Made by a program: the position numbers and the translations under genes. From an uncultured Candidatus Melainabacteria bacterium (GTDB taxonomy: Bacteria > Cyanobacteriota > Vampirovibrionia > Gastranaerophilales > Gastranaerophilaceae): 64,000 nucleotides of DNA. The stretch lies in assembly GCA_934754505.1 (NCBI GenBank), contig CAKVIE010000004.1, positions 62,001-126,000 on the forward strand. The letters are read 5' to 3'. Shown piece after piece: positions 52,066 to 61,767 of the stretch (position 1 is the stretch's first letter; each line of letters opens with the position of its first letter). The notes beneath the pieces are model-generated. The model ran no database searches, was not told where the DNA came from, and saw only the letters and a program-made list of their open reading frames with translations.

Positions 52066-53933
52066 TGGATTTTGTAATCGATAATATTTTAATAATTTAC
52101 ATTTTGCCTTTTGTTTTTGCGGCTTTTTGTTTTGCTTTGCATTTCATAAAAATTGATGCTCCTAAAAAACTTTTGGCTGTGATTTCGATGGCAATTTCTG
52201 CTATTCAGGCAGTTTTTGCGGGAATTTTGTTTTATCTTTGCAATTTTACCGCTTTTGAAACGCCCGATATTTCGGCTGAATGGTTCAGATTTGCTGATTC
52301 GGCAGTGTTTTTCGGAGTGTTTATCGATAATATTTCCGTATTGTTTTTGTTGATTTTTTCGCTTGTAATACTTGCCGTTCACTGGTATTCGGCTTCTTAT
52401 GAAAAAATTGATAAAGATATTCCGCTATTTTTCGGCTGTACGAATTTCATAAATTTTGCGTTGATTGTTCTCGTTTTAAGTTCAAATGCGTTGCAGTCGT
52501 TGATTTTTATTTCATTAGTATCGGCTTTTTCGTATTTACTTTTGAATATGAATTTTGCAAAGCTCAATGTTTCTTCGGCTGCGGAAAAATACATTTTTGT
52601 CAATCGAATTGCTGATGCTTTTCTCGCTTTAGGTTTTGTAATTCTTATTTATTTCGTCTTGAATTATCCTATTTCCGAGGGTAGAGAGCTTTTGGCTTAT
52701 TCAAGTTTACATGAAATTGTGGCTGATTTTTATATTTATTTATCAGATGAAGGATTTTTGTTGACATGTGTTTTGTTTTTCATCGGAATACTGTTTAAGT
52801 CGGCTTTGTTTCCCGTTCATTTTGTATTTGAAAAAATTTCGAAATCAGTTTCAAACTTAGCTGCGATAGTGGTTTTTTCGGTTTCTTCTATCTGTGGAAT
52901 ATATTTAACAGTAAGGCTTTTACCGTTATTTTCTCTTTCTGCAACAGGAATGAATTGCTTAATCTGTGTCGGTGCGGTTTCGGCTTTTGTTTGTGCTGTT
53001 TTTGCAGCTGCGAACAACAAACCTGACAAAATTATTGCTTATGCCTTCGCTTCACAAACTGCAACTGTTTTGGCTTTGTTGGGATTTTCCGCATTATCAC
53101 AAGGAATATTATATTTTTGTAATTCTTTGATTTCATTAGCTGTTTTGCTTTTAGTTTCGGGATTATATACGAACAAGGCTAAAAACTCCGAAAGCCTCGG
53201 AATTCCTGTGAAAGAGCACCCTTTGGTTTTTCTTTCGGCACTTGTTGCTGTTTTGGCTCAAGTCGGGTTATTTTTCGGCGGATTTTTTGCTGACAATTCT
53301 ATTTTTCAAGTTGTGCTTGACGGACAAAATGTGATTTTCATTTTGCTGTTTGTTTTAACGGCATTATTGACTTCCTTTTATCTTTTCAAAGTTTTGTTTA
53401 CGTTGTTTACCGAAAATCCGAAAGATAATGAAAATGCTGTTTGCCCAAATGCGGCTCAAATTCTTTCGATTATGTTTTTAAGTTTCGGATTTATCTGTGT
53501 TTCCTGCGGATTATTGTTCGGAAATTATTATTCTTCAATGTTTAATTTTAAATCTTTAATAACGACAATATATTTTGTTTTGTTGTTGATTTTTGGTGTG
53601 GCATTCGCTTTCCTTGCGGTATTTAAGTTCGGAAATTCTAAAAAAACTGTTTTGGGAAATTTCTTACGTAAAGGTTTTTATTTTGACAAACTGTTTGAAA
53701 TTCTTTCTGATAATGTTTTTGATGTAGTTACAAATATTGCCAAAAACTTTGACAAATATGTTATAAATTCGATTGTGAATTCTTTCGGATATGTTAAAAA
53801 ATTCTGTTCTTACTGCGTATCTGTTTCTCAAAACGGTAATATCCAAAGTTATATTGCGTATTCGCTTTTTGCAATCGGAATTCTGTTGATTTTTTACGTT
53901 GCTGTTGCAATCGGCATAGGAGGTTCTTTCTAA
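52065..53933 (+). CDS. nuoL: NuoL-like antiporter subunit
   Basis: 622 aa, many membrane helices plus C-terminal lateral helix region. Family pattern is present at GVFIDNISVLFLLIFS and FKSALFPVHF, which keeps the central helix-7 lysine (E. coli Lys229). By eye, Glu144 in helix 5 is Ser150, the His of HAATMVTAGVYL is Val, Lys342 is Leu, and the Lys of SKDEIL is replaced in ADNSIF. A distal proton channel as in E. coli looks unlikely. Confidence 0.87.
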   Translation: MDFVIDNILIIYILPFVFAAFCFALHFIKIDAPKKLLAVISMAISAIQAVFAGILFYLCNFTAFETPDISAEWFRFADSAVFFGVFIDNISVLFLLIFSLVILAVHWYSASYEKIDKDIPLFFGCTNFINFALIVLVLSSNALQSLIFISLVSAFSYLLLNMNFAKLNVSSAAEKYIFVNRIADAFLALGFVILIYFVLNYPISEGRELLAYSSLHEIVADFYIYLSDEGFLLTCVLFFIGILFKSALFPVHFVFEKISKSVSNLAAIVVFSVSSICGIYLTVRLLPLFSLSATGMNCLICVGAVSAFVCAVFAAANNKPDKIIAYAFASQTATVLALLGFSALSQGILYFCNSLISLAVLLLVSGLYTNKAKNSESLGIPVKEHPLVFLSALVAVLAQVGLFFGGFFADNSIFQVVLDGQNVIFILLFVLTALLTSFYLFKVLFTLFTENPKDNENAVCPNAAQILSIMFLSFGFICVSCGLLFGNYYSSMFNFKSLITTIYFVLLLIFGVAFAFLAVFKFGNSKKTVLGNFLRKGFYFDKLFEILSDNVFDVVTNIAKNFDKYVINSIVNSFGYVKKFCSYCVSVSQNGNIQSYIAYSLFAIGILLIFYVAVAIGIGGSF

Positions 53934-55454
53934 ATGATTGAGTTTTTATCTTTGAATATATTAATATTTTCACCATTGCTTGCAGCGGCAATCATTGCAT
54001 CTCCGTTGTTCGGCACAAATCAAATTTATATAAGACGTTTTGCAAAAATGTTCTTTACCTGCCATTTTATCTATTCACTTCTGTTTTTGGTGTTTTTCTA
54101 TTTCGGAATAGAATCTTACTATAACGAGTTGAGTATTTTTGGAAAAGGCTGGTTGAACAAGCTCGGTATCAGTGCTGCTTTCGGTGTCGATAGCTTTACT
54201 GTAATTTTATTGATTTTAACCTCGCTTGTGTTTCTTCTTGCATCAGTTTCTTCCAAAACGGTCATAAGAACAAAACATAAAATGTATTACAGTCTTTTGC
54301 TACTTTTGTTCTGTACAACGCTTGGAATTTTTTGTGCAAAAGATATGTTTGTATTTTTGATTTTTTGGCAGGCAGAACTCGTTCCGTTGTATTTCCTGAT
54401 TTCGGAATGGGGAAGTGCCGATTGCCGTGAGTCGGCGATGAAATACCTTTTATGCGTTTTTACGGGAAGTATGCTTTTAACCGTTGCTATGATAGGGTTG
54501 TATTTCTATTCTTATTATGCAAACGGAACTTTAAGCTCAACGATTGACTTTTTGAGGATTTATTCGTCTGACGGAATTTGTCCTTTGTTCTTGCAAGAAT
54601 TGATGTTTTGGACATTTTTTATCGGTTTTGCCGTCAAATTGCCTGCATTTCCGCTTCATACACAATATGTAAATGTTCAGGCAAAATCCGTCATGCCCGT
54701 AAATATGGTATTATCGGCGGTTCTTGTAAATACTGCGGCATACGGAATAATTCGTTTTAATTTTGAGTTATTTCCTGATTTATTTATGAAATATGCTCCA
54801 GCCATAATGTTTGTCGGAGTTTTGAATGTTTTGTGGGCGGCTTTGGCAGCTTGTTCTCAAAACGATATTAAGAAAGTTGTTGCATATTCGAATATTTCTT
54901 ATATGGGCTTATTTTTGTTAGGACTGTCGTCATTGAACAAAATAGGGATTGACGGTGCATTGTTTATAATGCTTGCTCAAACGATTTTGGCATCAGGATT
55001 GTTCTTTGTTGCGGGATATGTTTCGCAGGCTCTTAAAACTCAAAGTCTGCTTGAGATTTCGGGTATCGGAATATCAATGCCGAGGCTGATGTTTTTGGCT
55101 TATATTGTTGCATTTGGAGTTATGGGTATTCCTTTAACAATAGGCTTTACGGGAGATTTCTTATGCTTTGCGGGAGCTTTTTCGGCAGATTTTCCGAATG
55201 GTGATTATCCGAAAATCCTTGCAGCGATTGCCGTTTTGTTTTTCGTGATTACGGCGATTTATTTGTTGAGAATGTTTCACGGTATTTTTTGCAGAAGTGC
55301 AAACAGCAAAAAGTTGTATGATATTTCGGGGCACAGATTGACGGTTCTTGCCGTAATATGCTTTTGTATAGTGCTTTTCGGCTGTTTCCCCGATACACTT
55401 ATGAGTATTTATAACAATATTTCTGATTTATTAATTGAAAGTTTAAGAGTATAA
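53934..55454 (+). CDS. nuoM: NuoM-like antiporter subunit
   Basis: 506 aa, about 14 helices. FWQAELVPLYFLISEWG, FAVKLPAFPLHTQYV and NDIKKVVAYSNISYMG identify it. Lys234 of helix 7 is kept (VKLP). Glu144 is Gln146, with a new Glu two residues later; Lys265 is Asn266; Glu407 becomes Asp in FTGDFLCF. Abuts nuoL with no gap. Confidence 0.9.
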   Translation: MIEFLSLNILIFSPLLAAAIIASPLFGTNQIYIRRFAKMFFTCHFIYSLLFLVFFYFGIESYYNELSIFGKGWLNKLGISAAFGVDSFTVILLILTSLVFLLASVSSKTVIRTKHKMYYSLLLLLFCTTLGIFCAKDMFVFLIFWQAELVPLYFLISEWGSADCRESAMKYLLCVFTGSMLLTVAMIGLYFYSYYANGTLSSTIDFLRIYSSDGICPLFLQELMFWTFFIGFAVKLPAFPLHTQYVNVQAKSVMPVNMVLSAVLVNTAAYGIIRFNFELFPDLFMKYAPAIMFVGVLNVLWAALAACSQNDIKKVVAYSNISYMGLFLLGLSSLNKIGIDGALFIMLAQTILASGLFFVAGYVSQALKTQSLLEISGIGISMPRLMFLAYIVAFGVMGIPLTIGFTGDFLCFAGAFSADFPNGDYPKILAAIAVLFFVITAIYLLRMFHGIFCRSANSKKLYDISGHRLTVLAVICFCIVLFGCFPDTLMSIYNNISDLLIESLRV

Positions 55455-55467
55455 AGAGTATAAAATT

Positions 55468-56907
55468 ATGGATTTGTTATTATTTGAAATTAAAAATGTA
55501 TTTTTGCCCGAAACGGTGCTTTTAGGCTTTATTTTGTTTAATATTATCTTTTCTCTGTTTTTTGGAAAAAGATTTTATAAAATATCTGAAAGGATTGCAT
55601 TATGCGGAGTTTTAATCCCGATGGCATCTATGGCTCTCGGAGTTTCAAACCCCGGATATACCATTTTTTCGGAAGAATTTATCCAGACAAACTTTACTAT
55701 TGTCCTAAAAATATTGATTTTGACAGGAACACTTTTTACGGTTTTGTTATCTCAAAATTTAACGAAAAAATTAAGATTTAGAGCTTTTGAATTTTATACA
55801 ATTCTTTTAGTTTCAGCGTTTTCTGCACTTTGCCTTGTTAGTGCAAATGATTTTCTGCCGTTTTTTGTAATGCTTGAAATGCTTGTTGTTTCAAATGCTT
55901 TGTTAATAGGCTATTGGGATAAAAATCACGCAAAAGAGGCTGCATTTAAATATTTGATTAATTCGGGAGTCGCTTCGGCTGTTTTGCTTTTCGGAGTTTC
56001 ATATTTGTATGGAATTTCGGGAGAATTGAATTTTTCAATGTTATATTCTTCGTATTATTCTCAAGATTCTTCTATTCTCTATGCTTTAGCAGGAATTTTC
56101 ATAATTGCGGGATTGGCTTTCCAAACTTGCTGCGTTCCTTTCCAAAGATGGCTGCCTGATGTTAATCAAGGGGCTTCTTACCCTGTTGCAGCCTACGTTT
56201 CGGTAGTTCCTGTGATTGCAGCATTCGGGATTATGTCGAGAATTATAGCGAATGTGTTTACAGATGCACCGTTTTTGCAATTTGTAATGTCGTTAATGGC
56301 GATAATTACCATTCTGTATGGGTTTTGCGGTGCAACAAGACAAACAAACATTAAACGATTTGCCTCATATTCCGCAGCTGCTCAATGCGGCTTTATGATG
56401 CTTGCTGTGAGTGTTTTTTCAAGTTACGGTTCTGCAGCATTTATTTATTACGCAATTACCTATCTTTTTATGAGTTTTGGTGCTTGGGCTGCGGCAATTA
56501 CTTTTGTCAACAGTACAAAAAGCGATGAAATAAAAGATTATACGGGAATATTCTTTGTCAGACCTTATTATACGGCGGCCTTTTCAATATGTTTGTTTGC
56601 ACTTGCGGGATTTCCGCCGCTTGCGGGATTTTTGTCTAAATTATGTCTTTTCACCGCTGTAATGCGTGCTGATTCGTCGGGTCTGCCGATTTTGATTTTT
56701 GCTGTGTTGACGACGGTGTTGGGCGTTTTCGTTTATATGAATTTTCTCAAAAACTTTTTTATCAAAAATAAAAATGCAAATTGTATTATAGAAGAACAAA
56801 TGAATACGAAAATCGTCCTCTATTTTTGCTCATTGATGTTAATTTTGACCTTCTTCTTTGCTAATCAAATAATATGGGTCGCTATGTTCGCTTCTTTGGG
56901 CATTTAG
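55468..56907 (+). CDS. nuoN: NuoN-like antiporter subunit
   Basis: 479 aa, about 14 helices. MLEMLVVSNALLIGYW keeps the helix-5 Glu. VPFQRWLPDVNQGASYPV matches VPFHLWTPDVYxGAPxPV. The central lysines are lost: Lys217 is Gln219 and Lys247 is Val249 (by eye); Lys395 is kept (GFLSKL). QTNIKRFASYSAAAQCGFM follows the family. Last gene of the operon, with a terminator 21 bases later. Confidence 0.9.
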   Translation: MDLLLFEIKNVFLPETVLLGFILFNIIFSLFFGKRFYKISERIALCGVLIPMASMALGVSNPGYTIFSEEFIQTNFTIVLKILILTGTLFTVLLSQNLTKKLRFRAFEFYTILLVSAFSALCLVSANDFLPFFVMLEMLVVSNALLIGYWDKNHAKEAAFKYLINSGVASAVLLFGVSYLYGISGELNFSMLYSSYYSQDSSILYALAGIFIIAGLAFQTCCVPFQRWLPDVNQGASYPVAAYVSVVPVIAAFGIMSRIIANVFTDAPFLQFVMSLMAIITILYGFCGATRQTNIKRFASYSAAAQCGFMMLAVSVFSSYGSAAFIYYAITYLFMSFGAWAAAITFVNSTKSDEIKDYTGIFFVRPYYTAAFSICLFALAGFPPLAGFLSKLCLFTAVMRADSSGLPILIFAVLTTVLGVFVYMNFLKNFFIKNKNANCIIEEQMNTKIVLYFCSLMLILTFFFANQIIWVAMFASLGI

Positions 56908-56927
56908 GTTTTCAAAATTTGTTTAAT

Positions 56928-56961
56928 AAAAAAGCCGCATGAAAAAATCATACGGCTTTTC
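56928..56961. terminator. Bidirectional terminator after nuoN
   Basis: AAAAAGCCGcATGA-aaaaa-TCATaCGGCTTTT, between the nuo operon and the convergent small secreted-protein gene. Confidence 0.85.
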
Positions 56962-56979
56962 TGATATTTGTTTTTATTA

Positions 56980-57288
56980 TTAGTTCAAGTCGTTTATGCC
57001 CGTATTCATTTTGATATCGTGCCATGTGTTATTTTCATCAGGGAATGCTGTCGGGTCAATTTTTCTCCAAATGTTTTTCATTGTGTATTTAAAATTCTTT
57101 TTGGGAAATTTGTCATCTGTCGGAGCATAAGGGTCACGTGTGATTAATTCGGTATATTTTGCCATATTTGACGAATAACCGCTGTTCAACATAAACTGCT
57201 CGGTCATCAAGTGTTGTGAATCAACATTTGCCTGAACCGATAATCCCGCTAACAATATTGCACCCGTCACTAATAATATTTTTTTCAT
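56980..57288 (-). CDS. Small secreted protein, 102 aa
   Basis: No family recognised. A clear Sec signal peptide (KKILLVTGAILLAGLSVQA, cleavage near A20). The mature part of about 80 residues is polar with several Tyr, Trp and Asn and no cysteine; no lipobox. Preceded by AAGGAAAA. It converges on nuoN; functional link unknown. Confidence 0.78.
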   Translation of the reverse strand: MKKILLVTGAILLAGLSVQANVDSQHLMTEQFMLNSGYSSNMAKYTELITRDPYAPTDDKFPKKNFKYTMKNIWRKIDPTAFPDENNTWHDIKMNTGINDLN

Positions 57289-57352
57289 TAATTTTTTCCT
57301 TTTTTATTATTTTAATATATTTTTTGAAAAAAATCACCACCGAAAAAATGAT

Positions 57353-58408
57353 TTATTTCGTTTCAGATTCCACAACCTTTACGAACTCATCAAGCAAAAA
57401 TTCTTCTTTAACTTTCTTAATAATTTCGCCCTTGATGAAAATATATCCTTCTCCGTTTGCACCTGCAATTCCGAAATCAGCATGTTTAGCTTCTCCTGGG
57501 CCGTTTACGGGGCAACCCATTACGGCTATGGTTATATCTTTGTCAAAATTCATAAATCGTTCTTCAGTTGCCTTTGCAAGTGAAATTAAGTCAATTCCGC
57601 ATCTTCCGCAAGTCGGGCATGATACAAAGTTTACACCTTTTTTGCGAAGTCCGAGTGATTTTAGAATTTGATATCCTGCTTTTACTTCTTCAACAGGATT
57701 TTCGGTCAAAGAAACTCTTATTGTATCGCCGATACCTTCCGCAAGCAAAGTTCCGAGTCCGACAGAGGATTTTATTATACCTCCTCTTAAAGTTCCTGCT
57801 TCAGTTACGCCCAAATGCAAAGGATAATCAACCTTTTCTGCCATAAGTCTGTATGCTTCGATTGTTGTTAAAACGTCACTCGATTTAAGCGAGATTTTAA
57901 TTTGGTCAAAGTCGTTATCTTCAAGGATTTTGACGTGTCGCATTGCACTTTGAACCATTTTTTCGGCAAGCGGAATATCGAGTTCTTGCAAATTTTTCTC
58001 AAGAGAACCGCCATTGATGCCTATTCTTATAGGCACGTTATGGCTTTTGGCCGAATCAACAACTTTTTTTACAAACTCGTCACGTCCGATATTTCCGGGG
58101 TTAATTCTGAGTGCCGCAACGCCGTTTTCAATACATTGCAAAGCCAATCTGTAATCGAAGTGAATGTCTGCAATTACAGGGATTTTGACTTTTTTAACAA
58201 TGTCTTTTATTGCAGCTGCCGCATCTTTGTTCAAAACCGCAAGTCTGATAATTTCACAGCCTGCATCTTGTAATTCTTCAATTTGTCTGACGGTTGCCGA
58301 AACATCTCTTGTGTCTGTGTTACACATCGATTGAACGGTGATTGGGTTATCACCGCCGATTTTTACGCCGCCGATTTCTATAACTTTTGATTTTCTTCTT
58401 TTAATCAT
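57353..58408 (-). CDS. ispG: 4-hydroxy-3-methylbut-2-enyl diphosphate synthase
   Basis: 351 aa, the short bacterial form. Penultimate step of the MEP isoprenoid pathway, converting MEcPP to HMBPP with a [4Fe-4S] cluster. TIM barrel: IGGDNPITVQSMCNTDT at the start; cluster motifs SCPTCGRCGIDL and MGCPVNGPGEA; final NGEGYIFIKGE. Electrons come from ferredoxin or flavodoxin. Divergent from the phosphodiesterase gene. Confidence 0.97.
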   Translation of the reverse strand: MIKRRKSKVIEIGGVKIGGDNPITVQSMCNTDTRDVSATVRQIEELQDAGCEIIRLAVLNKDAAAAIKDIVKKVKIPVIADIHFDYRLALQCIENGVAALRINPGNIGRDEFVKKVVDSAKSHNVPIRIGINGGSLEKNLQELDIPLAEKMVQSAMRHVKILEDNDFDQIKISLKSSDVLTTIEAYRLMAEKVDYPLHLGVTEAGTLRGGIIKSSVGLGTLLAEGIGDTIRVSLTENPVEEVKAGYQILKSLGLRKKGVNFVSCPTCGRCGIDLISLAKATEERFMNFDKDITIAVMGCPVNGPGEAKHADFGIAGANGEGYIFIKGEIIKKVKEEFLLDEFVKVVESETK

Positions 58409-58463
58409 AATTCTTTCCTGCTAAAATACAATTTAAGGATAACACAATTATAAGGAGCGGGCT

Positions 58464-59213
58464 ATGAAAATTGCGATAATTTCGGATATTCACGGAAATG
58501 ATGAAGCTTTGACGGCTGTTTTGAAAGATATTGAAAGTGAAAAATGCGATAAAATCTTTTGTTTAGGGGATTTGGCAATGGCAGGTCCGGAACCGTCAAA
58601 AGTTACGAATAAAATAAAAGAGCTTTTGAAGCAGAATAATTTTCTTTTAATTCAAGGCAATACAGATGAAAAACTCGGCACTTATAATGAAGCTTTTGAA
58701 AAAGTTTTGGACGAAAAAGTTCCCGTTATGGCAAATGCTTACAGAGCTGATTTGCAGGAATTATCTGCGGAAGATAAAGAATTTTTGGCAAGTTTGCCCG
58801 AAAAATTAGTCGTCGATGAAAACGGGGTAAAAATAATGCTTTGCCACGGTTCACCACGCAAAAACGACGAAAATATTACAAATGATTTACCCGTTGAAAA
58901 AGTTGAAGAAATAGTAAAAGATGCTGATGCGGAAGTTATTTTTTGCGGACATACCCACGTTCCTTGCGGATATGCAACAAACACGGGAAAAACAGTCGTT
59001 AATGTCGGAAGTGTCGGCAGACCTTTTTCCGAAACTCCAAAATCCTGCTATGCAATTATCACTATTGCGGAAAACGGCGATTACGAAATTGAACATAAAT
59101 TAATTGCTTATGATTTCAAAACTGCGGCTCAAAAACTCGAAAAAAGAAATTTTTCAGGCTGTGAAAAACTTGCTGCGATGCTGAGAAAAGCAACTTCCCG
59201 TTACCCGCAGTAA
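58464..59213 (+). CDS. Calcineurin-like metallophosphoesterase (YfcE/MJ0936-like)
   Basis: 249 aa, all metal-site motifs: SDIHGN, CLGDLAMAG, QGNTDE, CHGSPR and FCGHTHVP, then NVGSVGRPF. Hydrolyses phosphomonoesters or phosphodiesters; related proteins favour cyclic nucleotides. ATAAGGAGC precedes the ATG. Single gene by spacing. Confidence 0.9.
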   Translation: MKIAIISDIHGNDEALTAVLKDIESEKCDKIFCLGDLAMAGPEPSKVTNKIKELLKQNNFLLIQGNTDEKLGTYNEAFEKVLDEKVPVMANAYRADLQELSAEDKEFLASLPEKLVVDENGVKIMLCHGSPRKNDENITNDLPVEKVEEIVKDADAEVIFCGHTHVPCGYATNTGKTVVNVGSVGRPFSETPKSCYAIITIAENGDYEIEHKLIAYDFKTAAQKLEKRNFSGCEKLAAMLRKATSRYPQ

Positions 59214-59244
59214 CAAAAATCGAATCTTTTATTGCCTCGACTTT

Positions 59245-59272
59245 TTGACGGGCATGTACATCGGATTATATT
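59245..59272 (+). promoter_or_regulatory. Promoter of pheT operon
   Basis: TTGACG (59245-59250), 16-base spacer, TATATT (59267-59272), 42 bases before the pheT ATG. Confidence 0.6.
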
Positions 59273-59313
59273 TATATTAATATTGTTTTGTAAAAGACAA
59301 AAAGGCGGAAAAA

Positions 59314-61767
59314 ATGCTTATATCACTTGAATGGCTTAATGAATTTGTTGATTTGAAAGACCATACTCCCGAAGAAATTGCGGAAGCACTCACTATGAGC
59401 GGTCTTGAAGTTGAAGATATAGAAAAAATCGGTGCGAAATTTACAAACATCGTAACTGCGGAAATTAAAAAAATTGATAATCACCCCGATTCCGATCACT
59501 TACACCTTGTAACGATTGATAACGGAACTGCTGTTAAAACGGTGGTTTGCGGTGCTCAAAACATTGAGGTCGGTCAAATTATTCCTTACGCATCAATCGG
59601 CTCAAAAGTCCTCGACAGACACACAGGCGAACAATTTGAACTCGTTCCTGCAAAAATCCGAGGAGTTGTTTCGGAAGGTATGCTTTGCTCTCAAGACGAA
59701 CTCGGTCTTGAAAATCTTCAAGAACAAGACGGCATACTTGTTTTGAACAGATTGTTTGAAAATATTCAACTCGGTCAACCCGTTGAAAATTTATTGAACA
59801 TTAAAGAAGATATAGTTTTGAACGTAGCTCCGACGGCTAACAGAGGTGATGAAATGTCTGTTGTCGGCGTTGCTCGTGAGCTTGCTGCTATTTACGGCAG
59901 AGATTTTAAGTTCTCATATCCGCAAGATATAAAAGAAGTTAATAATTGTGATTTTCGAGTGGAAATAAAAGATGAAGATACTTGTTTGTATTATTCGGCA
60001 GCAATTTTGGAAAATTTGGTTGTAAAACCTTCTCCCGATTGGATGAAAAGACGTCTTGAAGCATGCGGTATTCGTTCAATCAATAACATTGTCGATGTTA
60101 CAAACTACGTTCTTTTGGAATACGGTCAGCCTTTGCACTCGTTTGATAAAGATAAAATAAACGGTTATCTTTGTGTAAGACGTGCAACAGAAGGCGAAAC
60201 ACTTGTAACTCTTGATGAAGTTGAAAGAAAATTGACACACGATACGGTTTTAATTGCGACAAAAGAATCTCCTGTCTGCGTTGGCGGTGTATTCGGCGGT
60301 TTAAACAGCGGTATCGATGATAATTCTAAAAATATTGTTCTTGAAGCTGCATATTTCACTCCTGCTTGCAATAGAAAAAGTGCAAGAAGTATCGGTTACA
60401 GAAGTGAAGCAAGTGCAAGATTTGAAAGAGGCGTTGATTTAGATAAAACAAAACCTGCACTTTTGAGAGCTATTCAACTTTTACAAGAACTTGCCGATGC
60501 GAAATTTGTCGGAATTGCTGAAACAGGCTCAAATCAACAGCCTAAATGCGAAGTAGAATTGAGATTTTCGCAAATTAATAAAGTTATGGGAACAGAAATT
60601 AATCCCGATACTGCGGTTGAAATTCTTGAACGTTTGGATTTCAAAATGTCTGAAAGAAACGAAAATTCAGCGAAATTCATCGTTCCCGGGGCAAGAAGAA
60701 TTGATGTTTACCGTGAAATCGATTTAATCGAAGAAGTTGCAAGAATTTACGGCTATGATAAGGTTGAAGCTGCTTTGCCTAAAAAGACAATGGCTCCCGA
60801 AATTTCTTTTGAAACAAAAACAGTTGCTAAAATTCAAAACTTGTTCTTGGGTCACGGTTTCTATGAAGCTATGTCATCGTCTTTAATCGGAGAACCACTG
60901 CTTAAAAAGTTTGGTTTAACTTATGATAAAGACCAATCCGTAAGAGTTAAAAATGCTCAATCGGAAGATGCTACAATGCTCCGTCAAACTTTGGTCGTAA
61001 ATATGCTTGAAGCTTTCAAAACCAATTATGACAACGGCAACAAGGATTTAAGACTTTTTGAAATCGGAAAAACATATTTCGCAACAGAAGCTCCGACTCG
61101 TGAAAACAGCGGTGTTAAAGAAACTTTGACATTATGCGGTGTTTTAACGGGCGATACTTCAAAAGGTATTTGGAAACATAAAGAAACAGTTGATTTCTAT
61201 ACGTTAAAAGGCGTTATGGAAAGTCTTTTTGATATGTTAGGTCTTGGCGAAAGAATTAAACTTACTCCTTGTGAAGATGTTTCTTATCTCCACCCCGGAA
61301 GAAGTGCAAGAGTCAGCATTTTGGCAAAAGGCAATCCCTGCGTAGGTGTCTTTGGTGAAGTTCACCCGATTTTGACAGAAAAATTGAAATCAAACCAAAA
61401 GATTTATCTTTTTGATTTGGATTTGGAAAAAATCTTAGAACAAGTTTCGAGAAGTGTTATTAAATTCAAGAAACTTCCTCAATTCCCCGAAATTCAAAGA
61501 GATATAGCATTTTCAATCAATGACGATGCAAGCTGTGAAAAATTATCTGCGGTTATTAAAAAATCAGCTGATAATAAATTGTTCAAAAGCTCTGAAGTTT
61601 TTGATGTTTACAGAGGTGAACATATCGAAAAAGGCTTCAAGAGTATGGCTTTCAGAGTTAAGCTTCAAAATCCGACAGCAACATTGACAGATGAAGTCAT
61701 TGATACGGAAATGAATAAAATCAGGGCAGGCATTAAAAAAGCATTCCCGCAAACGAACTTCAGATAA
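59314..61767 (+). CDS. pheT: Phenylalanyl-tRNA synthetase beta subunit
   Basis: 817 aa, full length. N-terminal tRNA-binding OB domain (residues 40-150: VTAEIKKIDNHPDSDHLHLVTID), B3/B4 editing domain, B5 domain (HDTV...DDNSKNIVLEAAYF), and C-terminal anticodon-binding FDX-ACB domain (FKKLPQFPEIQRDIAFSI). pheS is not in the window, so the two subunits are unlinked or separated here, as in cyanobacteria. Leads a pheT-nadD-yqeK set with overlapping starts. Confidence 0.96.
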   Translation: MLISLEWLNEFVDLKDHTPEEIAEALTMSGLEVEDIEKIGAKFTNIVTAEIKKIDNHPDSDHLHLVTIDNGTAVKTVVCGAQNIEVGQIIPYASIGSKVLDRHTGEQFELVPAKIRGVVSEGMLCSQDELGLENLQEQDGILVLNRLFENIQLGQPVENLLNIKEDIVLNVAPTANRGDEMSVVGVARELAAIYGRDFKFSYPQDIKEVNNCDFRVEIKDEDTCLYYSAAILENLVVKPSPDWMKRRLEACGIRSINNIVDVTNYVLLEYGQPLHSFDKDKINGYLCVRRATEGETLVTLDEVERKLTHDTVLIATKESPVCVGGVFGGLNSGIDDNSKNIVLEAAYFTPACNRKSARSIGYRSEASARFERGVDLDKTKPALLRAIQLLQELADAKFVGIAETGSNQQPKCEVELRFSQINKVMGTEINPDTAVEILERLDFKMSERNENSAKFIVPGARRIDVYREIDLIEEVARIYGYDKVEAALPKKTMAPEISFETKTVAKIQNLFLGHGFYEAMSSSLIGEPLLKKFGLTYDKDQSVRVKNAQSEDATMLRQTLVVNMLEAFKTNYDNGNKDLRLFEIGKTYFATEAPTRENSGVKETLTLCGVLTGDTSKGIWKHKETVDFYTLKGVMESLFDMLGLGERIKLTPCEDVSYLHPGRSARVSILAKGNPCVGVFGEVHPILTEKLKSNQKIYLFDLDLEKILEQVSRSVIKFKKLPQFPEIQRDIAFSINDDASCEKLSAVIKKSADNKLFKSSEVFDVYRGEHIEKGFKSMAFRVKLQNPTATLTDEVIDTEMNKIRAGIKKAFPQTNFR

